Positions 6,851-7,345 of a DNA stretch of 7,345 nt are shown piece after piece. The translations under genes were made by a program, and so were the position numbers. Position 1 is the first letter of the stretch. Each line of letters begins with the position of its first letter. The stretch comes from Bacteroidales bacterium UBA1208 (GTDB taxonomy: Bacteria; Bacteroidota; Bacteroidia; Bacteroidales; P3). The DNA is taken from the NCBI GenBank assembly GCA_002309955.1, contig DBXQ01000098.1, forward strand, positions 1 through 7,345, written 5' to 3'. The notes under the pieces are model-generated. The model made no database searches. It was not told where the DNA came from and saw only the letters and a list, made by a program, of their open reading frames with translations.

Positions 6851-6931
6851 CCCTCCTTTCCCGCCCTGTTTGACAAAACACAAAGCCGGCTTTCGGCAGT
6901 CTGCAGGGAGGCCCTTCGGTCGTCAGTTATT

Positions 6932-6988
6932 CCTTCGTTCTCCCATCGTTCTCCCATTAGAAAAGGATAAATGATGGAAGAACGAAGG
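6932..6988. repeat. Imperfect inverted repeat containing a tandem 11-bp repeat
   Basis: CCTTCGTTCT (6932-6941) is exactly complementary to AGAACGAAGG (6979-6988). After one mismatch the pairing continues for eight more positions (6943-6950 with 6970-6977, one G-T wobble), giving an 18-pair stem and a 19-base loop. The left side also carries CGTTCTCCCAT twice in perfect tandem (6936-6946 and 6947-6957). The element lies in noncoding DNA between a terminator and the leader of the T9SS gene. It could be a small interspersed intergenic repeat or a structured-RNA element; neither can be decided from one copy. Confidence 0.65.
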
Positions 6989-7021
6989 TCTGAGAGAGGA
7001 AAAAGGAGCGGAGGGAGTGAG

Positions 7022-7062
7022 AAAAAACAGCGGGTGTTCTCCGTCAGGGGAACACCCGCTGT
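7022..7062 (-). terminator. Strong rho-independent terminator of the right-edge membrane protein gene
   Basis: ACAGCGGGTGTTC (7027-7039) and GAACACCCGCTGT (7050-7062) are exact reverse complements. Three more pairs, including one wobble, close the stem on a GTCA tetraloop. On the minus strand the stem is followed directly by five T residues (7026-7022). On the plus strand no T-run follows, so it acts on minus-strand transcripts. It lies about 135 bases after the stop at 7197 and separates that gene from the T9SS cargo operon. Confidence 0.88.
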
Positions 7063-7196
7063 GCAAATGATGATTGGTTTGGCGTTTCGGTTATCGGGTT
7101 TTCAGGTTGTCCAAACAGTGGATGATGATGTCATCGGGGTCGGCCGCGAGGCGGAGGGTTTAGAAGGCTGAAAACCGTATGGTCCGAACCGCATTC
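7063..7196 (-). other. Long 3' untranslated stretch with no supported gene
   Basis: Between the stop of the membrane protein and its terminator lie 134 bases. On the minus strand one frame is open for 22 codons without a start, ending DDIIIHCLDNLKTR before a TAA; an overlapping frame has an ATG at 7194 and 30 codons. Neither has a recognisable family. Codon choice in the first is similar to real genes here, so it may be a decayed gene tail, but the evidence is thin. I therefore call it noncoding. Confidence 0.45.
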
Positions 7197-7345
7197 TCAG
7201 TTGATGCGCATTTTGTAGAACGAACGGTAGGCAAAGAAGATGGCGATGGCCAGGAAAACAATGCCTACCCAGGGGGCGATGTGGCGGAAACCCTCGCTGA
7301 TGGCTATCTCCATGGCAAGCACACCGAAGAGGGTGGTGAACTTGA
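7197..7345 (-). CDS. C-terminal fragment of an integral membrane protein (5' end outside window)
   Basis: Reading the minus strand from the window edge gives 48 codons ending in TGA at 7199-7197. The fragment begins KFTTLFGVLAMEIAIS, probably the end of one membrane helix or a loop. It continues with a clear membrane helix (about HIAPWVGIVFLAIAIFFAY) and a short basic tail (RSFYKMRIN), which by the positive-inside rule would be cytoplasmic. The composition suggests a multi-pass transporter or permease, but I do not recognise the family from this tail. It is too short at this end to appear among complete reading frames. Its transcript ends at the hairpin at 7027-7062, so it is upstream of, and separate from, the T9SS cargo operon. 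Confidence 0.75.
   Translation of the reverse strand, partial: KFTTLFGVLAMEIAISEGFRHIAPWVGIVFLAIAIFFAYRSFYKMRIN

Noticed and set aside
6882..6893. Palindrome AAAGCCGGCTTT as an operator
   Set aside because: It is a 12-base perfect palindrome, but a single short palindrome about 170 bases upstream of the start with no repeat or known regulator match is weak evidence.
6971..7171. 66-codon plus-strand frame in the intergenic region
   Set aside because: It starts inside the inverted repeat, runs through the terminator hairpin, is low-complexity at its start (Glu/Arg/Gly/Ser), and shows no family signature.
1..7345. CRISPR arrays, tRNA or rRNA genes, transposases
   Set aside because: No spaced direct repeats, no cloverleaf-like segment, and no transposase-type frame were seen on either strand.

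Overview
The window looks like a chromosomal stretch from a member of the Bacteroidota, most likely order Bacteroidales. Four observations support this. A large secreted protein ends in a type B type IX secretion (T9SS) sorting domain. A lipoprotein resembles gliding-motility GldH. A promoter matches the Bacteroidota -7 consensus TAnnTTTG exactly. The starts examined lack an obvious Shine-Dalgarno sequence. No species assignment is possible from the sequence alone.

Layout, left to right. On the plus strand, positions 1-231 hold the C-terminal tail of a FISUMP-like surface protein cut by the window edge. It is followed by two hairpins (251-282 and 291-315), the second a plausible terminator. 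A promoter at 330-360 then drives a small, visibly AT-richer two-gene unit, DUF4160 (383-637) and DUF2442 (634-933). The two genes overlap by ATGA, which suggests translational coupling and a toxin-antitoxin-like or accessory module. A 16-bp perfect hairpin (952-991) sits at the convergent junction and overlaps the last codons of uvrC.

On the minus strand, four genes read right to left with gaps of 17, 13 and 0 bp: a 784-aa T9SS type B cargo protein (6711-4357), asd (4339-3299), a GldH-like lipoprotein (3285-2782) and uvrC (2781-961). The spacing suggests one transcript that mixes a surface protein, amino-acid/cell-wall precursor synthesis, a lipoprotein and nucleotide excision repair. Upstream lies a 485-bp gene-free interval (6712-7196). 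It holds an AT-rich leader, a 57-bp imperfect inverted repeat containing a tandem 11-bp repeat, a strong minus-strand terminator and a long 3' untranslated stretch. The right edge (7345-7197) carries the last 48 codons of an unidentified membrane protein whose transcript ends at that terminator.

Most of the window is ordinary housekeeping and surface-protein DNA. The parts most worth a second look are the DUF4160/DUF2442 pair, the hairpin built into the end of uvrC, and the intergenic inverted repeat near 6932-6988. I see no RNA genes, CRISPR array, transposase or clearly new multi-gene system.
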